From: Bacillus yapensis
GTDB lineage: Bacteria; Bacillota; Bacilli; Bacillales; Cytobacillaceae
Assembly: GCF_005280205.1 (NCBI RefSeq)
Contig: NZ_SUND01000003.1
Coordinates: forward strand, 248,001-312,000
DNA length: 64,000 bases
Reading direction: 5' to 3'
Shown in pieces: positions 54,544 through 61,940 of the stretch. Position 1 is the stretch's first letter; every line of letters begins with the position of its first letter. The translations under genes were made by a program, and so were the position numbers. Below the pieces are notes generated by a model. That model made no database searches. It was not told where the DNA came from and saw nothing but the letters and a program-made list of their open reading frames with translations.

Positions 54544-55548
54544 ATGCATATTCAAATTGTGTTATTTGATGGATTTGATCTATTAGACGCTATCGCACCT
54601 TATGAAGTGTTTACTGCCGCCGGTATGTACTCAAATGAAAATATCACTGTTGAACTCGTTTCTGCCGAAGGTGAAAGAATGGTGACAAGCGGAGTTAACC
54701 GTTTACAAATCCAAGCAAGTAGTAAACTTGACTTAACCCGTAAAGGAATTATTCTTGTTCCGGGTGCATCCGGTTCTGTTCATGATAATGGCTCTGAATC
54801 AATACCGATGAAATTACAACAAGCAACAGAAACAAACTTGAGTGATTTACTCAAAGAGGCCATTAAGAAACCAGATATATTACTTTCCACAGTTTGTGGT
54901 GGTTCTCTCATTTTAGCAATGAGTGGATTGCTAGAAAATCGGCATGCTGTTACCCACCAAATGGGAATGGGGCTTTTGAGTGCTACTAACGCTATTCCAG
55001 TTAATGCCCGAATTGTAGATGATGGGAATATTGTTACTGGTGGTGGCGTTACTTCGGGGCTCGATGTTGCCCTTTATCTAGTTGAGCGAGAATTGGGTCC
55101 TCGTATAGCACACGCAGTAGAGCAACTGTTTGAGTATGAACGCAGGGGGACAGTGTGGAGAGCAGAAGGGCATGTACCAAGAGAAAGCCAACAAGAAAAG
55201 ATAATTGAACCGACAAGTGCTAATGCCTTAATCAAACCTAATATGAATTTTGACTATCAAGGAAAATGGGATACTACTATTTCCACTCCTATAGGAAAAC
55301 TCCCCGTTTTATTAGATTTTAATAAAATAGATGGACAGATAATAGGGACTGCAAAGCAAGGAAAAGATCTTGTCACTTTAAACAATCTAATAGTAGAAGG
55401 GAATCAATTAAAGTGGTCCATGAAAGTTTCTAAACCCATGAGCCTTAAGTTAAATTTTATCGTTTCTGTAGATGGAGACAATATGATCGGTGAAGCAAAA
55501 GCCGGTATGCTTCCAGCTTCAAAGTTAGTTGGACATCGAATTTTGTAA
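54544..55548 (+). CDS. DJ-1/PfpI family protein with extra C-terminal beta domain
   Basis: A 334-residue two-part protein. Residues 1-205 form a DJ-1/PfpI (class I amidotransferase-like) domain: IQIVLFDGFDLLDAIAPYEVF, the nucleophile cysteine in LLSTVCGGSLILAMSGLL, and the histidine segment AVTHQMGMGLLS, as in isonitrile hydratase-like members. Residues about 235-334 are a separate beta-rich domain (GKWDTTISTPIGKLPVLLDFN, GQIIGTAKQGKDL, GEAKAGMLPASKLVGHRIL), a repeat-like design of the sort found as an add-on in various Bacillus proteins. ATG at 54544 follows GGAGGG. Reaction unknown; first intact gene of a three-gene operon. Confidence 0.82.
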   Translation: MHIQIVLFDGFDLLDAIAPYEVFTAAGMYSNENITVELVSAEGERMVTSGVNRLQIQASSKLDLTRKGIILVPGASGSVHDNGSESIPMKLQQATETNLSDLLKEAIKKPDILLSTVCGGSLILAMSGLLENRHAVTHQMGMGLLSATNAIPVNARIVDDGNIVTGGGVTSGLDVALYLVERELGPRIAHAVEQLFEYERRGTVWRAEGHVPRESQQEKIIEPTSANALIKPNMNFDYQGKWDTTISTPIGKLPVLLDFNKIDGQIIGTAKQGKDLVTLNNLIVEGNQLKWSMKVSKPMSLKLNFIVSVDGDNMIGEAKAGMLPASKLVGHRIL

Positions 55549-55563
55549 AATGGAGTGTTATGA

Positions 55564-55998
55564 ATGTATTCATTTATTTTATTTGTTCATGTAGTTAGTG
55601 CTATGTTTTTAGGTTGTTTTCTTGCATTCCCTTTAATAATTCATACATTCATTTCTCGAACAAGTAATGAATTAATAACTAGCCTAAAAACAGTTTTAGC
55701 CTTCACACAAGCAGGACATTATGCATTGGTTCTTGTTATGGTTTCTGGAGGTTGGATGGTCATTGGGTATGCATTGTACTCTTCCCTTTTCTGGGCAATA
55801 GGATCAATCCTGACTCTAATCCTTATCGGTGGCCTAATAGGAATGGTGCATAAGAATATAAAACAGATTATTTTTGCAGAGGATTCTAAGAAGACATTAT
55901 TAGAAAATAAGTTGAAGTTAACATGGTATGGTTGGCTTATCTTCTTTTCTATATTAATTGCTGTCTTTCTTATGACCAATCGTAGTTTATTTTCCTAA
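55564..55998 (+). CDS. Four-helix membrane protein (DUF2269-like)
   Basis: A 144-residue integral membrane protein with four hydrophobic segments (YSFILFVHVVSAMFLGCFLAFPLIIH, YALVLVMVSGGWMVIGYAL, LFWAIGSILTLILIGGLIGMV, WYGWLIFFSILIAVFLMT). The N-terminal histidine in FVHVVSAM and overall design match DUF2269-type proteins. It starts 15 bases after the DJ-1 gene and ends 24 before the next, so it is cotranscribed. No function known. Confidence 0.7.
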   Translation: MYSFILFVHVVSAMFLGCFLAFPLIIHTFISRTSNELITSLKTVLAFTQAGHYALVLVMVSGGWMVIGYALYSSLFWAIGSILTLILIGGLIGMVHKNIKQIIFAEDSKKTLLENKLKLTWYGWLIFFSILIAVFLMTNRSLFS

Positions 55999-56022
55999 GT
56001 ATTATTGGAGGATTTCATTCAA

Positions 56023-56637
56023 ATGAAACAAAAAGCGGGTATAATAATTTTCATTATTTCAGTGATGTGGGTGCTTCATACTTTTTCAAAGAATTTTATG
56101 GTAGATCCTCAATTCGAGAAATTTATTTCTAGAAAGGATCTAACGCTAACTGATCACAACTTATGGATATCCATGATTCGTATTCATATCTTACTTGCTA
56201 TTATTTCTCTTATTACTGGACCTTTAGGAGTTATAAAAGCAATTCGCGATAAATCAAGAAACTTTCACCGTTGGAATGGTAGATTATATGTACTTGCCAT
56301 TATTTTGAATTTCATACCTGGGGTCTATGTCTCTTTCTTTGCTACTGGAGGACTCCCAAGCATAATCGGGTTTCTTATTTTAAATACATTATGGCTTATA
56401 ACCACAATTCTCGGATTTTTGTATATCAAAAGACAAAATGTTATGTTACATAGTCAATGGATCACTCGAAGTTTCTTCCTCTCCTTTGCAAATATTACCA
56501 TTTATGTAATTGTAGCCATTTCACATAACTTACTGAATTTTTCTTATGGAAATTCCTACACAATAGCAGTTTGGTTAAGTTGGTCTTTTAATCTACTTGT
56601 GTCAGAATTAATCATTAGAAAGAAAATATTCTATTAA
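56023..56637 (+). CDS. DUF2306 family membrane protein
   Basis: A 204-residue protein with about six helices. The histidines in IRIHILLAIISLITGPLGVI, NFHRWNGRLYV and LHSQWITRSFFLSF fit the DUF2306 family, haem- or cytochrome-like membrane proteins by structure prediction. GGAGGA stands ten bases before the ATG at 56023, preferable to an in-frame TTG at 56005. Last gene of the operon; bidirectional terminator follows. Confidence 0.75.
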   Translation: MKQKAGIIIFIISVMWVLHTFSKNFMVDPQFEKFISRKDLTLTDHNLWISMIRIHILLAIISLITGPLGVIKAIRDKSRNFHRWNGRLYVLAIILNFIPGVYVSFFATGGLPSIIGFLILNTLWLITTILGFLYIKRQNVMLHSQWITRSFFLSFANITIYVIVAISHNLLNFSYGNSYTIAVWLSWSFNLLVSELIIRKKIFY

Positions 56638-56671
56638 AAAACCTTTATGTAAAGAGGGATTTATATCGGGT

Positions 56672-56701
56672 AAAAAAGGCTTAACAGAGTAAGCCTTTTT
56701 T
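56672..56701. terminator. Bidirectional terminator
   Basis: A 12-bp perfect stem AAAAAAGGCTTA with TAAGCCTTTTTT and six-base loop, between the DUF2306 gene (plus) and the small membrane gene (minus). Confidence 0.88.
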
Positions 56702-56740
56702 ATCTAATGTTACCTCTTTATGCTAAATCACAGTTCCAGC

Positions 56741-56944
56741 TCACAGTCCAAAAAATTGACTTCTAAAAAACACGTCACCTAAAATCCAATATATAAGCAT
56801 TACGATTATGAATCCCCCAATAAGTAAACAAATCCAAGATATATGCTTATTTTCTTTATCTATTAAAGGGAACAGTACGATTAACAAGCCCCCAATACCT
56901 AACGCTATAAGTGCTGTAAGTTTCGTTAAGAGAACTTCCCACAT
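56741..56944 (-). CDS. Small two-helix membrane protein (67 aa)
   Basis: Two hydrophobic segments, LTALIALGIGGLLIVLFPLI and WICLLIGGFIIVMLIYWILG, with the charged loop DKENKHIS. Ends in FFRSQFFGL. GGGGGAAAGGAA precedes the ATG. Family not recognised. Its downstream neighbour on the minus strand is the bidirectional terminator. Confidence 0.6.
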   Translation of the reverse strand: MWEVLLTKLTALIALGIGGLLIVLFPLIDKENKHISWICLLIGGFIIVMLIYWILGDVFFRSQFFGL

Positions 56945-56995
56945 TTCCTTTCCCCCCTAATATTTATGTTAAAAACTAAATCCAGTGCGGACTAA

Positions 56996-57070
56996 TCACT
57001 TACTTTGTTCAATAACTTCCACAAAAAAAAGCATTAATCCTTCTTTAGTTAATGTACCATTATTTTTAAG
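56996..57070 (-). repeat. Accessory-region hairpin repeat
   Basis: CACTTACTTTGTTC, AATAACTTCCACAAAAAAAA, stem GCATTAATCC-TTCTTTA-GTTAATG, then TACCATTATTTTTAAG. Directly downstream of the VOC gene (stop 57080). Confidence 0.65.
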
Positions 57071-57079
57071 TGCAAAATT

Positions 57080-57457
57080 TCATTTAGAAGTTACTCTAAT
57101 AAAATACCCATCTGGGTCTGCAATCTTAAATCCTCTCATGTCCCAATGGTATTTTTCCAAATCTACTTCAATCGGATAATTATATGTAAGACATCTTTCA
57201 TAAACCTTTTCTAATTCATCTACAACAATAATGAACTCAAATCCATTTCCTTTAACAACGCTTTTGGCTTTGTCCTTAAAAAAGTGATTGTCATCTAAGA
57301 CGGTATCTGACGTAATCAGAAGAGAAAAACAATCATAATTAAAACGTGCAGAACGTTCATTTCTACCATATAGTTCTAATCCAATAATGTTCTGATAGAA
57401 TCTAATCGATGCTTCTATATCTTTGACATATAATTCTACACGAAAAAGTACACTCAC
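57080..57457 (-). CDS. VOC superfamily (glyoxalase/bleomycin-resistance fold) protein
   Basis: A 125-residue VOC protein with two beta-alpha-beta-beta-beta modules: FRVELYVKDIEASIRFYQNIIGLELYGRNERSARF and FEFIIVVDELEKVYERCLTYNYPIEVDLEKYHWDMRGFKIADPDGYFIRVTSK. The metal ligands expected in such folds are only partly present, so substrate binding rather than catalysis is possible. GTG start behind GAGGAG. Function open. Confidence 0.8.
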   Translation of the reverse strand: MSVLFRVELYVKDIEASIRFYQNIIGLELYGRNERSARFNYDCFSLLITSDTVLDDNHFFKDKAKSVVKGNGFEFIIVVDELEKVYERCLTYNYPIEVDLEKYHWDMRGFKIADPDGYFIRVTSK

Positions 57458-57542
57458 TTACTCCTCATTCCCTTCATTTTTTACTACCTACTATTACAAA
57501 CTTCCCTTTGTTGCCTAAGAAGAGAGGGGTAAACTTCTTTAA

Positions 57543-57625
57543 TTAAACTGCCTCGTTAGTTTAATAATTCCATAAAAAAGAGCGCAATCCCTTCATAGAT
57601 TATCGCTACCCTTTAGTGAATCAAT
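57543..57625 (-). repeat. Accessory-region hairpin repeat
   Basis: TTAAACTGCCTCGTTAGTTT, AATAATTCCATAAAAAAGA, stem GCGCAATCCCTTCATAGATTATCGC, then TACCCTTTAGTG. Just downstream of the gene ending at 57637. Confidence 0.7.
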
Positions 57626-57636
57626 AAAACTATGAA

Positions 57637-58053
57637 TCATAACAAATCATCATAATCACATGTAAAGTGTTTTTTCATATATTTGTCATTCATCATATCA
57701 TTTACTATTTTTTCGTACACTAGGAAAATATCATCACGTCTTTCTTTTTTTGCAGATAAAATTCGAATATAAAAATTTCTTTGTCTTATTCTACCTTTAC
57801 TTGTACTAGGATATATTTGAATAACATAATATCCCCAAGGTTTTTGCTGAAAAAATTCAATGAACCAATGTGTGGTATATGGAAAATCAAAAGCGTATCC
57901 ATCTTTAATAAAATCTAATTTATCATTTTCTCCAATAGGAATAACCTTATAATCAATGTATTTCATTGCACCCTTTCGATTATTCATTTGTCTTCTAACA
58001 TATTTGCTTAGATTGTATTTAGTACCTTGTTTCTTCCTTAATCTTTTTTTCAT
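57637..58053 (-). CDS. Hypothetical basic protein (138 aa)
   Basis: The product starts MKKRLRKKQGTKYNLSKYVRRQMNNRKG (very basic tail) and continues with an alpha/beta-looking domain rich in aromatic residues (FDFPYTTHWFIEFFQQKPWGYYVIQIYPSTSKGRIRQRNFYIRILS). I do not recognise the family. No membrane segment. GGGAGG before the ATG at 58053 supports the start over one four codons earlier. The accessory repeat follows. Confidence 0.6.
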   Translation of the reverse strand: MKKRLRKKQGTKYNLSKYVRRQMNNRKGAMKYIDYKVIPIGENDKLDFIKDGYAFDFPYTTHWFIEFFQQKPWGYYVIQIYPSTSKGRIRQRNFYIRILSAKKERRDDIFLVYEKIVNDMMNDKYMKKHFTCDYDDLL

Positions 58054-58090
58054 CTTTCCTCCCATACTTCACTCATTTTATTCTTGATTC

Positions 58091-58153
58091 CTCTGTTCCG
58101 CTATATTAATAACTTCATAATCCTTTTTGGAATATCGCGACCGTTTGCAAAAG
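58091..58153 (-). repeat. Accessory-region repeat, worn copy
   Basis: TCTGTTCCGCTATATT, AATAACTTCATAATCC-TTTTT-GGAATATCGCG, ACCGTTTGC. Stem partly lost. Lies about 115 bases downstream of the C39-like gene (stop 58269). Confidence 0.5.
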
Positions 58154-58268
58154 AAATTTTTATTTCTTCACTAAACAGCATCCTTTACTTTAATTGAAAA
58201 ATAATAATATTCCATCAATTTTTGGTATTTTCTCTCCGTTTATACAGATAATTTCTTCGTCATGAATA

Positions 58269-58883
58269 TTAGCTCTGTGTAGTGTCTACAGCTATGTAAG
58301 TATTGCTATAAAAAAGCATATGAATTCTCTTTATATTCCATAGTTTTTTAAACTCATTAATCGGAACTTTTCGATTATAGCCTTTGTGTTCATCATCACA
58401 ATTCACCAGACGCCTTAATGATTCTGAAAGATAAATATACTCCTTGTCATAGCCTACAACAGGGACAAAATGCAAATTATTACGATCCTTCTGTACTTTA
58501 ATAAAAACAATTACGGGAGTTCCTTTACTAACCTCATACTTTAATGTATTTATATTTCCTTTATAATAGTTTGTTTTAAATCCCTTTTTTCTTAACACCG
58601 TACGGATTCCCTTTGGATATACATTACCCGCCTTCGTTTTACTAGGGAAACGCGTATATAAAGCTTCACCCTCATCCTCCATCCCAAAATGACGCAACAG
58701 ATACGCTGTTGAAAATGCTGCACATTCAGTATTTTGTTGAAAATCTATTCGATTGTTATGTTGAATAAGATAGTTAGCTGGATAATCTCTTTTTCGTAAA
58801 ACAAGCATGGGTAATGTCATTAAATAGGCATTAATGATAGTTGAGATAATAATCCATAAAATAACTGTTCTAACTATAAACAT
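58269..58883 (-). CDS. C39-like (papain-fold) cysteine peptidase family protein, membrane anchored
   Basis: A 204-residue protein. The N-terminal hydrophobic stretch FIVRTVILWIIISTIINAYLMTLPMLVL is a signal anchor or signal peptide. The papain-like domain follows: cysteine in NTECAAFSTAYLLRHFG, glycine-rich turn KGTPVIVFIKV, catalytic histidine in NNLHFVPVVGYDKEYIYLSESL with the Asp. This is the BtrH/C39-like peptidase pattern without an ABC transporter, so it is not a bacteriocin exporter. ATG at 58883 follows GGGGGAAG. Acts probably on the outer face. Substrate unknown. Confidence 0.75.
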   Translation of the reverse strand: MFIVRTVILWIIISTIINAYLMTLPMLVLRKRDYPANYLIQHNNRIDFQQNTECAAFSTAYLLRHFGMEDEGEALYTRFPSKTKAGNVYPKGIRTVLRKKGFKTNYYKGNINTLKYEVSKGTPVIVFIKVQKDRNNLHFVPVVGYDKEYIYLSESLRRLVNCDDEHKGYNRKVPINEFKKLWNIKRIHMLFYSNTYIAVDTTQS

Positions 58884-58932
58884 ACGACTTCCCCCATTGC
58901 TTTGCTTCATAACAATATTCTAAGTCCTTCTT

Positions 58933-58960
58933 TCACTATCCTGCTCCGTTTGAAATAAAG
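58933..58960 (-). repeat. Partial accessory-region repeat
   Basis: CACTATCCTGCTCCGTTTGAAATAAAG, end segment only, between the stop at 59001 and the next gene's start. Confidence 0.5.
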
Positions 58961-59000
58961 GAAACTTCTCTTAATGATTAGTCTTCAATTTCTTATCTCT

Positions 59001-59897
59001 TTACAACCTTTTACGATAAACCTTCGTCTTGTAGTGGCCCCATTCCTCATTTAACTGATCCCAATGTATGATCTTCCACGGATTGAAAATTGTTTGCCCA
59101 TTTTTATTAAAAAAGTAATTATTATCTATATGGTAAGCAGCGTGTTGAATAATGCCATCATTATTTACCCAAGTAATTACATCTCCTCTTTGTATTTTAT
59201 CGTTTATTAGGGAAAAACTTGCTCGTTCTAACCCGTTTAAAAATGTATCAGGGTGAACCCATTCATCGAGAATCCAATCTTGTCCTGTAATTGCAAATAA
59301 AGTAGCAGATAAGCAATTACTACCTGATACTGTCGAGAATTTGTTGGCATATTTCTTTATATGTATAGGTGTCTGTTCAGGAACTTCACAACAGATCCAA
59401 TTATCCCAAAGCTGAGCATATTCTTGAATTGCACTCTCTTTTACTTGAAAAGGCAGCTCATTCCACATTTTATTCTGAATGATTAAGAGCTTATCCCCTT
59501 TCTCCTCGAAAATATAAACTTCGGGAAGTGATCTTGAAAAAGGAAATAGTGACAAAGGGAAAACTAATCCCCTTCCCACTTTATACTGATTAAATAGTAT
59601 CTCTCTCTTTCTTTGTTCAGGGATTTTTGATATCCAATCGGGTTGTGCCACAATAACATACTTAACCTTGTCCGAAATGTTCCAATACATATAGCTATTT
59701 ACAAGTTGAATTTGGTTGTAGGTCGAATGCTCGAAAAATTCCTTTCTTGGAACAACTAAGACCTCACTTAAATACTCTTCAAACATTGCTAAAGTGTTTT
59801 CTTCTACGAAAAAGAGGTCTATTTTGGGCACAAAATTTTCTATCCAATCACTAACTTCTTCTTTTGTTGGTTTAATAGTAACGGTCATAATAACCAT
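59001..59897 (-). CDS. Hypothetical protein with NlpC/P60-like C-terminal domain
   Basis: About 298 residues. The N-terminal 185 residues show no family I know (EVSDWIENFVPKIDLFFVEENTLAMFEEYLSEVLVVPRKEFFEHSTYN...). The C-terminal part looks like a papain-fold hydrolase: cysteine in SGSNCLSATLFAITGQ, then RGDVITWVNNDGIIQHAAYHIDNNYFFNKNG with the histidine, the arrangement of NlpC/P60 domains (GDVIxW...xxHAAxxI). No signal peptide, so it acts inside the cell unless exported otherwise. AAAGGAG lies just before; the ATG at 59897 or 59888 is the start. Confidence 0.65.
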   Translation of the reverse strand: MVIMTVTIKPTKEEVSDWIENFVPKIDLFFVEENTLAMFEEYLSEVLVVPRKEFFEHSTYNQIQLVNSYMYWNISDKVKYVIVAQPDWISKIPEQRKREILFNQYKVGRGLVFPLSLFPFSRSLPEVYIFEEKGDKLLIIQNKMWNELPFQVKESAIQEYAQLWDNWICCEVPEQTPIHIKKYANKFSTVSGSNCLSATLFAITGQDWILDEWVHPDTFLNGLERASFSLINDKIQRGDVITWVNNDGIIQHAAYHIDNNYFFNKNGQTIFNPWKIIHWDQLNEEWGHYKTKVYRKRL

Positions 59898-59930
59898 ATC
59901 TCCTTTAAACTCTGATTTCTCCTGCTTTTT

Positions 59931-60003
59931 CAATTATCCTAGCGGTTAGTAAAATAACTTCAACAACAATAAGCATTAATCCTTCTTTGGATTAATGCCC
60001 TCC
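59931..60003 (-). repeat. Accessory-region hairpin repeat with perfect stem
   Basis: CAATTATCCTAGCGGTTAGTA, AATAACTTCAACAACAATAA, perfect 10-bp stem GCATTAATCC-TTCTTT-GGATTAATGC (59973-59998). Downstream of the small membrane gene at 60075. Confidence 0.75.
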
Positions 60004-60074
60004 ATTATCTCTTCAATTCCTTCAAATTTCGGTTCAATATCTAAACCCTCGCTAGTACTTAAAAAACCTCCCTA

Positions 60075-60257
60075 TTAAAATTGGAGGTTTTGAAAAAGCA
60101 CAATGGTTAGAGCTAATGTTGATAGGGACCCTGCAGATAGTAATGTTATCATTTTTCTCCAGTTTATTTTTTGGGTAGGTTTTACAGCTTCTCGTGACAC
60201 CGCAATCCACATAACTATAGAAAATATAGCTAATATGGCAGTAACACTCGTAGACAT
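60075..60257 (-). CDS. Small two-helix membrane protein (60 aa)
   Basis: MSTSVTAILAIFSIVMWIAVSREAVKPTQKINWRKMITLLSAGSLSTLALTIVLFQNLQF-like product: two hydrophobic helices (about 4-20 and 37-55) around a basic loop. AAGGAGG stands seven bases before the ATG at 60257. A hairpin is formed by AAAACCTCC/GGAGGTTTT right after the stop (60063-60092). Not recognised. Its 5' leader is nearly copied ahead of the APH-like gene. Confidence 0.6.
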   Translation of the reverse strand: MSTSVTAILAIFSIVMWIAVSREAVKPTQKINWRKMITLLSAGSLSTLALTIVLFQNLQF

Positions 60258-60263
60258 TTTCAT

Positions 60264-60380
60264 TCCTCCTTAATGTATATTTTATGTAAAATCTAACATA
60301 ACATTATTACGTTTGAGCACTGGTCATATAATTTCTGTACCTTATGTACGAATTAGAAAAATTTAGGTTTCACTGCATCG
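60264..60380 (-). repeat. Leader segment duplicated at 61654-61763
   Basis: The approximately 100 bases upstream of the small membrane gene resemble those upstream of the APH-like gene: both contain TCTAACATA, CATATAATTTC/TTATATGATTTC, and TTATGTACGAATTAGA followed by AAATTTAGGTTTCACT / AAATCTAGGTTTCACT. An intergenic, promoter-bearing block appears to have been copied. Confidence 0.65.
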
Positions 60381-60449
60381 TGAGTATAATCGCTATAACA
60401 ATAATTGAGTTTATCCTTCTTAGATTATCGCACCGGTTCGTAATATAAG
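60371..60449 (-). repeat. Accessory-region hairpin repeat
   Basis: CACTGCATCGTGAGTATAATC, GCTATAACAATAATTGAG, stem TTTATCC-TTCTTA-GATTATCGC, ACCGGTTCG. Lies about 180 bases downstream of the APH-like gene; the segment between (60450-60627) is more GC-rich and shows no gene. Confidence 0.6.
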
Positions 60450-60627
60450 GTTAGACAAATATTTCTGGTGGATCTTTTTCTATATGGTCTTATTAAAACT
60501 GTGGTCGGGGAATGCCCTAAGTATTCGACGACACAACAAGCAAGCAGCTGGCGACAAACGAATGAGAGTATGAAAGAAACTTCCAATACCGACTACATTC
60601 AAGGGATTTCGGTGTTCTTTTTTAGAG

Positions 60628-61653
60628 TCAACCATGTGCAGTACTGGGCTTCATTTCATAGATTTTTTGAAATGTGTTGACAAGCTTCGTCTTCTCGTCA
60701 TCGTCCTCTGTATGGAGATACCCCTCCACAAGTCTATAACCGAATACGAGAAGGATCATCTCGTAGACGCAATGATCGGCGAAAGGGGATACATCTGTAT
60801 ACTCCGAAAAGCCTGTATAATAGGCAGGGACACATCGTCGGTAGTATTCGACCATGTGATCGATATCCGATTCATCCGCAATCAGGCTTGCAAGATCCTC
60901 ACCCAAGTAGCCCCATCCAGATGTATCCCAGTCGATGAGAGCGATTTTCCCATCTGCATAGATCAAGTTGGCCACCCAGAAGTCCCGGTGGCATAGTACA
61001 AGGGGCAATTTTTCGATACGGTCAAGTACCTCGTCTGCGTTCTCATCGATATCGATGAGCATTTGCCTCACTTGCTCAGGGAATTCGCAGTCCTCCGAGC
61101 GTACATAATCGTAGACGACCGGCCATGACCGGTAATGCAGATACGTATTCTTCATGAGATCCGCATGACTTAGGTTAGACAGGCTCTGAAGAACAGCGGG
61201 CTGATTCACATACAACTTGCCTTGATAGCGACCTAACTCCAGAGCAGCCTGTTCATACATGTCACTGGTCAAGTCTAAACCGGTTACGCCATCGATATAT
61301 TCTAGCCATAGCTGAATTTCATTTTCTTCGGCATTGATTTCGGCATAATAACATGCCGGCCAGCGGAAGGCATCCGAGAACGTCGCTCCAAAGTCTGACG
61401 TATAGAGATCGTATTCCCTGCGCCATGAACCCGGATCGCCGTAACGTTCCCATTTCTTCTGGATTTTCAGCACGATACGAAACGGCAATTTTTCGCCATC
61501 AGTGGTTTCGGCGATCCCCGTTATCAGATATACACTCCCCACAGTTCCACCCTGTAACTGCATGGTTTGGTAGTCAGCCGAGATGATATTCCTTTTGAAT
61601 TGTCTGCTTAAGACATAGAGCAGCGTTTCGAATTTAATATTTATTTCTTCCAA
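60628..61653 (-). CDS. Aminoglycoside phosphotransferase family (APH/choline kinase-like) protein
   Basis: A 341-residue protein-kinase-like fold enzyme. The catalytic loop VLCHRDFWVANLIYADGKIALIDWDTSGWGYLGEDLASLI shows HxD, the metal-binding Asn and the DxD-type IDWD; the N-lobe has GSVYLITGIAETTDGEKLPFRIVLKIQKKW with the ATP-binding Lys. Which small molecule it phosphorylates is not evident; most chromosomal members are not antibiotic resistance genes. By eye its DNA is clearly more GC-rich than all neighbours, with GC-rich third positions, suggesting a recent arrival. TTG start with GGAGG almost touching, so the true start is a little uncertain. Confidence 0.82.
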   Translation of the reverse strand: MEEINIKFETLLYVLSRQFKRNIISADYQTMQLQGGTVGSVYLITGIAETTDGEKLPFRIVLKIQKKWERYGDPGSWRREYDLYTSDFGATFSDAFRWPACYYAEINAEENEIQLWLEYIDGVTGLDLTSDMYEQAALELGRYQGKLYVNQPAVLQSLSNLSHADLMKNTYLHYRSWPVVYDYVRSEDCEFPEQVRQMLIDIDENADEVLDRIEKLPLVLCHRDFWVANLIYADGKIALIDWDTSGWGYLGEDLASLIADESDIDHMVEYYRRCVPAYYTGFSEYTDVSPFADHCVYEMILLVFGYRLVEGYLHTEDDDEKTKLVNTFQKIYEMKPSTAHG

Positions 61654-61763
61654 CCTCCCTTAATTTATACTTTTGTAATTTCTAACATACATTTTTCCGT
61701 TATAGCCCCGTTATATGATTTCCGTAACTTATGTACGAATTAGAGAAATCTAGGTTTCACTCC
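61654..61763 (-). repeat. Second copy of the duplicated leader
   Basis: Partner of 60264-60380; shared phrases include TTATGTACGAATTAGA and TAGGTTTCACT. It is AT-rich like the region at large, in contrast to the GC-rich gene that follows it on the minus strand. Confidence 0.6.
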
Positions 61764-61765
61764 TA

Positions 61766-61842
61766 AACAATCCTGCCTTGTTAGCATAATTACTTAACAA
61801 TAATTGAATTAATCCTTAATGGACTATCGAACCTGTCAACAC
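61766..61842 (-). repeat. Accessory-region hairpin repeat
   Basis: AACAATCCTGCCTTGTTAGCA, TAATTACTTAACAATAATTG, stem AATTAATCC-TTAAT-GGACTATCG, AACCTGTCAAC. Downstream (about 100 bases) of the VOC gene ending at 61941. Confidence 0.6.
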
Positions 61843-61940
61843 AATGGGCCAAATATCATTTGACTGAATTTTTCATAAGCAACAGAACAGCATTAACTCC
61901 TTTTTGTTCAAGAAGAAATCTTTAAAGTCCCATTCAATAT

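Noticed and set aside
57774-58065. Toxin-antitoxin pair at 57637-58065 and neighbours
   Set aside because: Single basic protein with no partner gene and no motif of a known toxin family.
60468-60680. Plus-strand frame downstream of the APH-like gene
   Set aside because: Antisense of the APH end plus GC-rich gap; no ribosome site.
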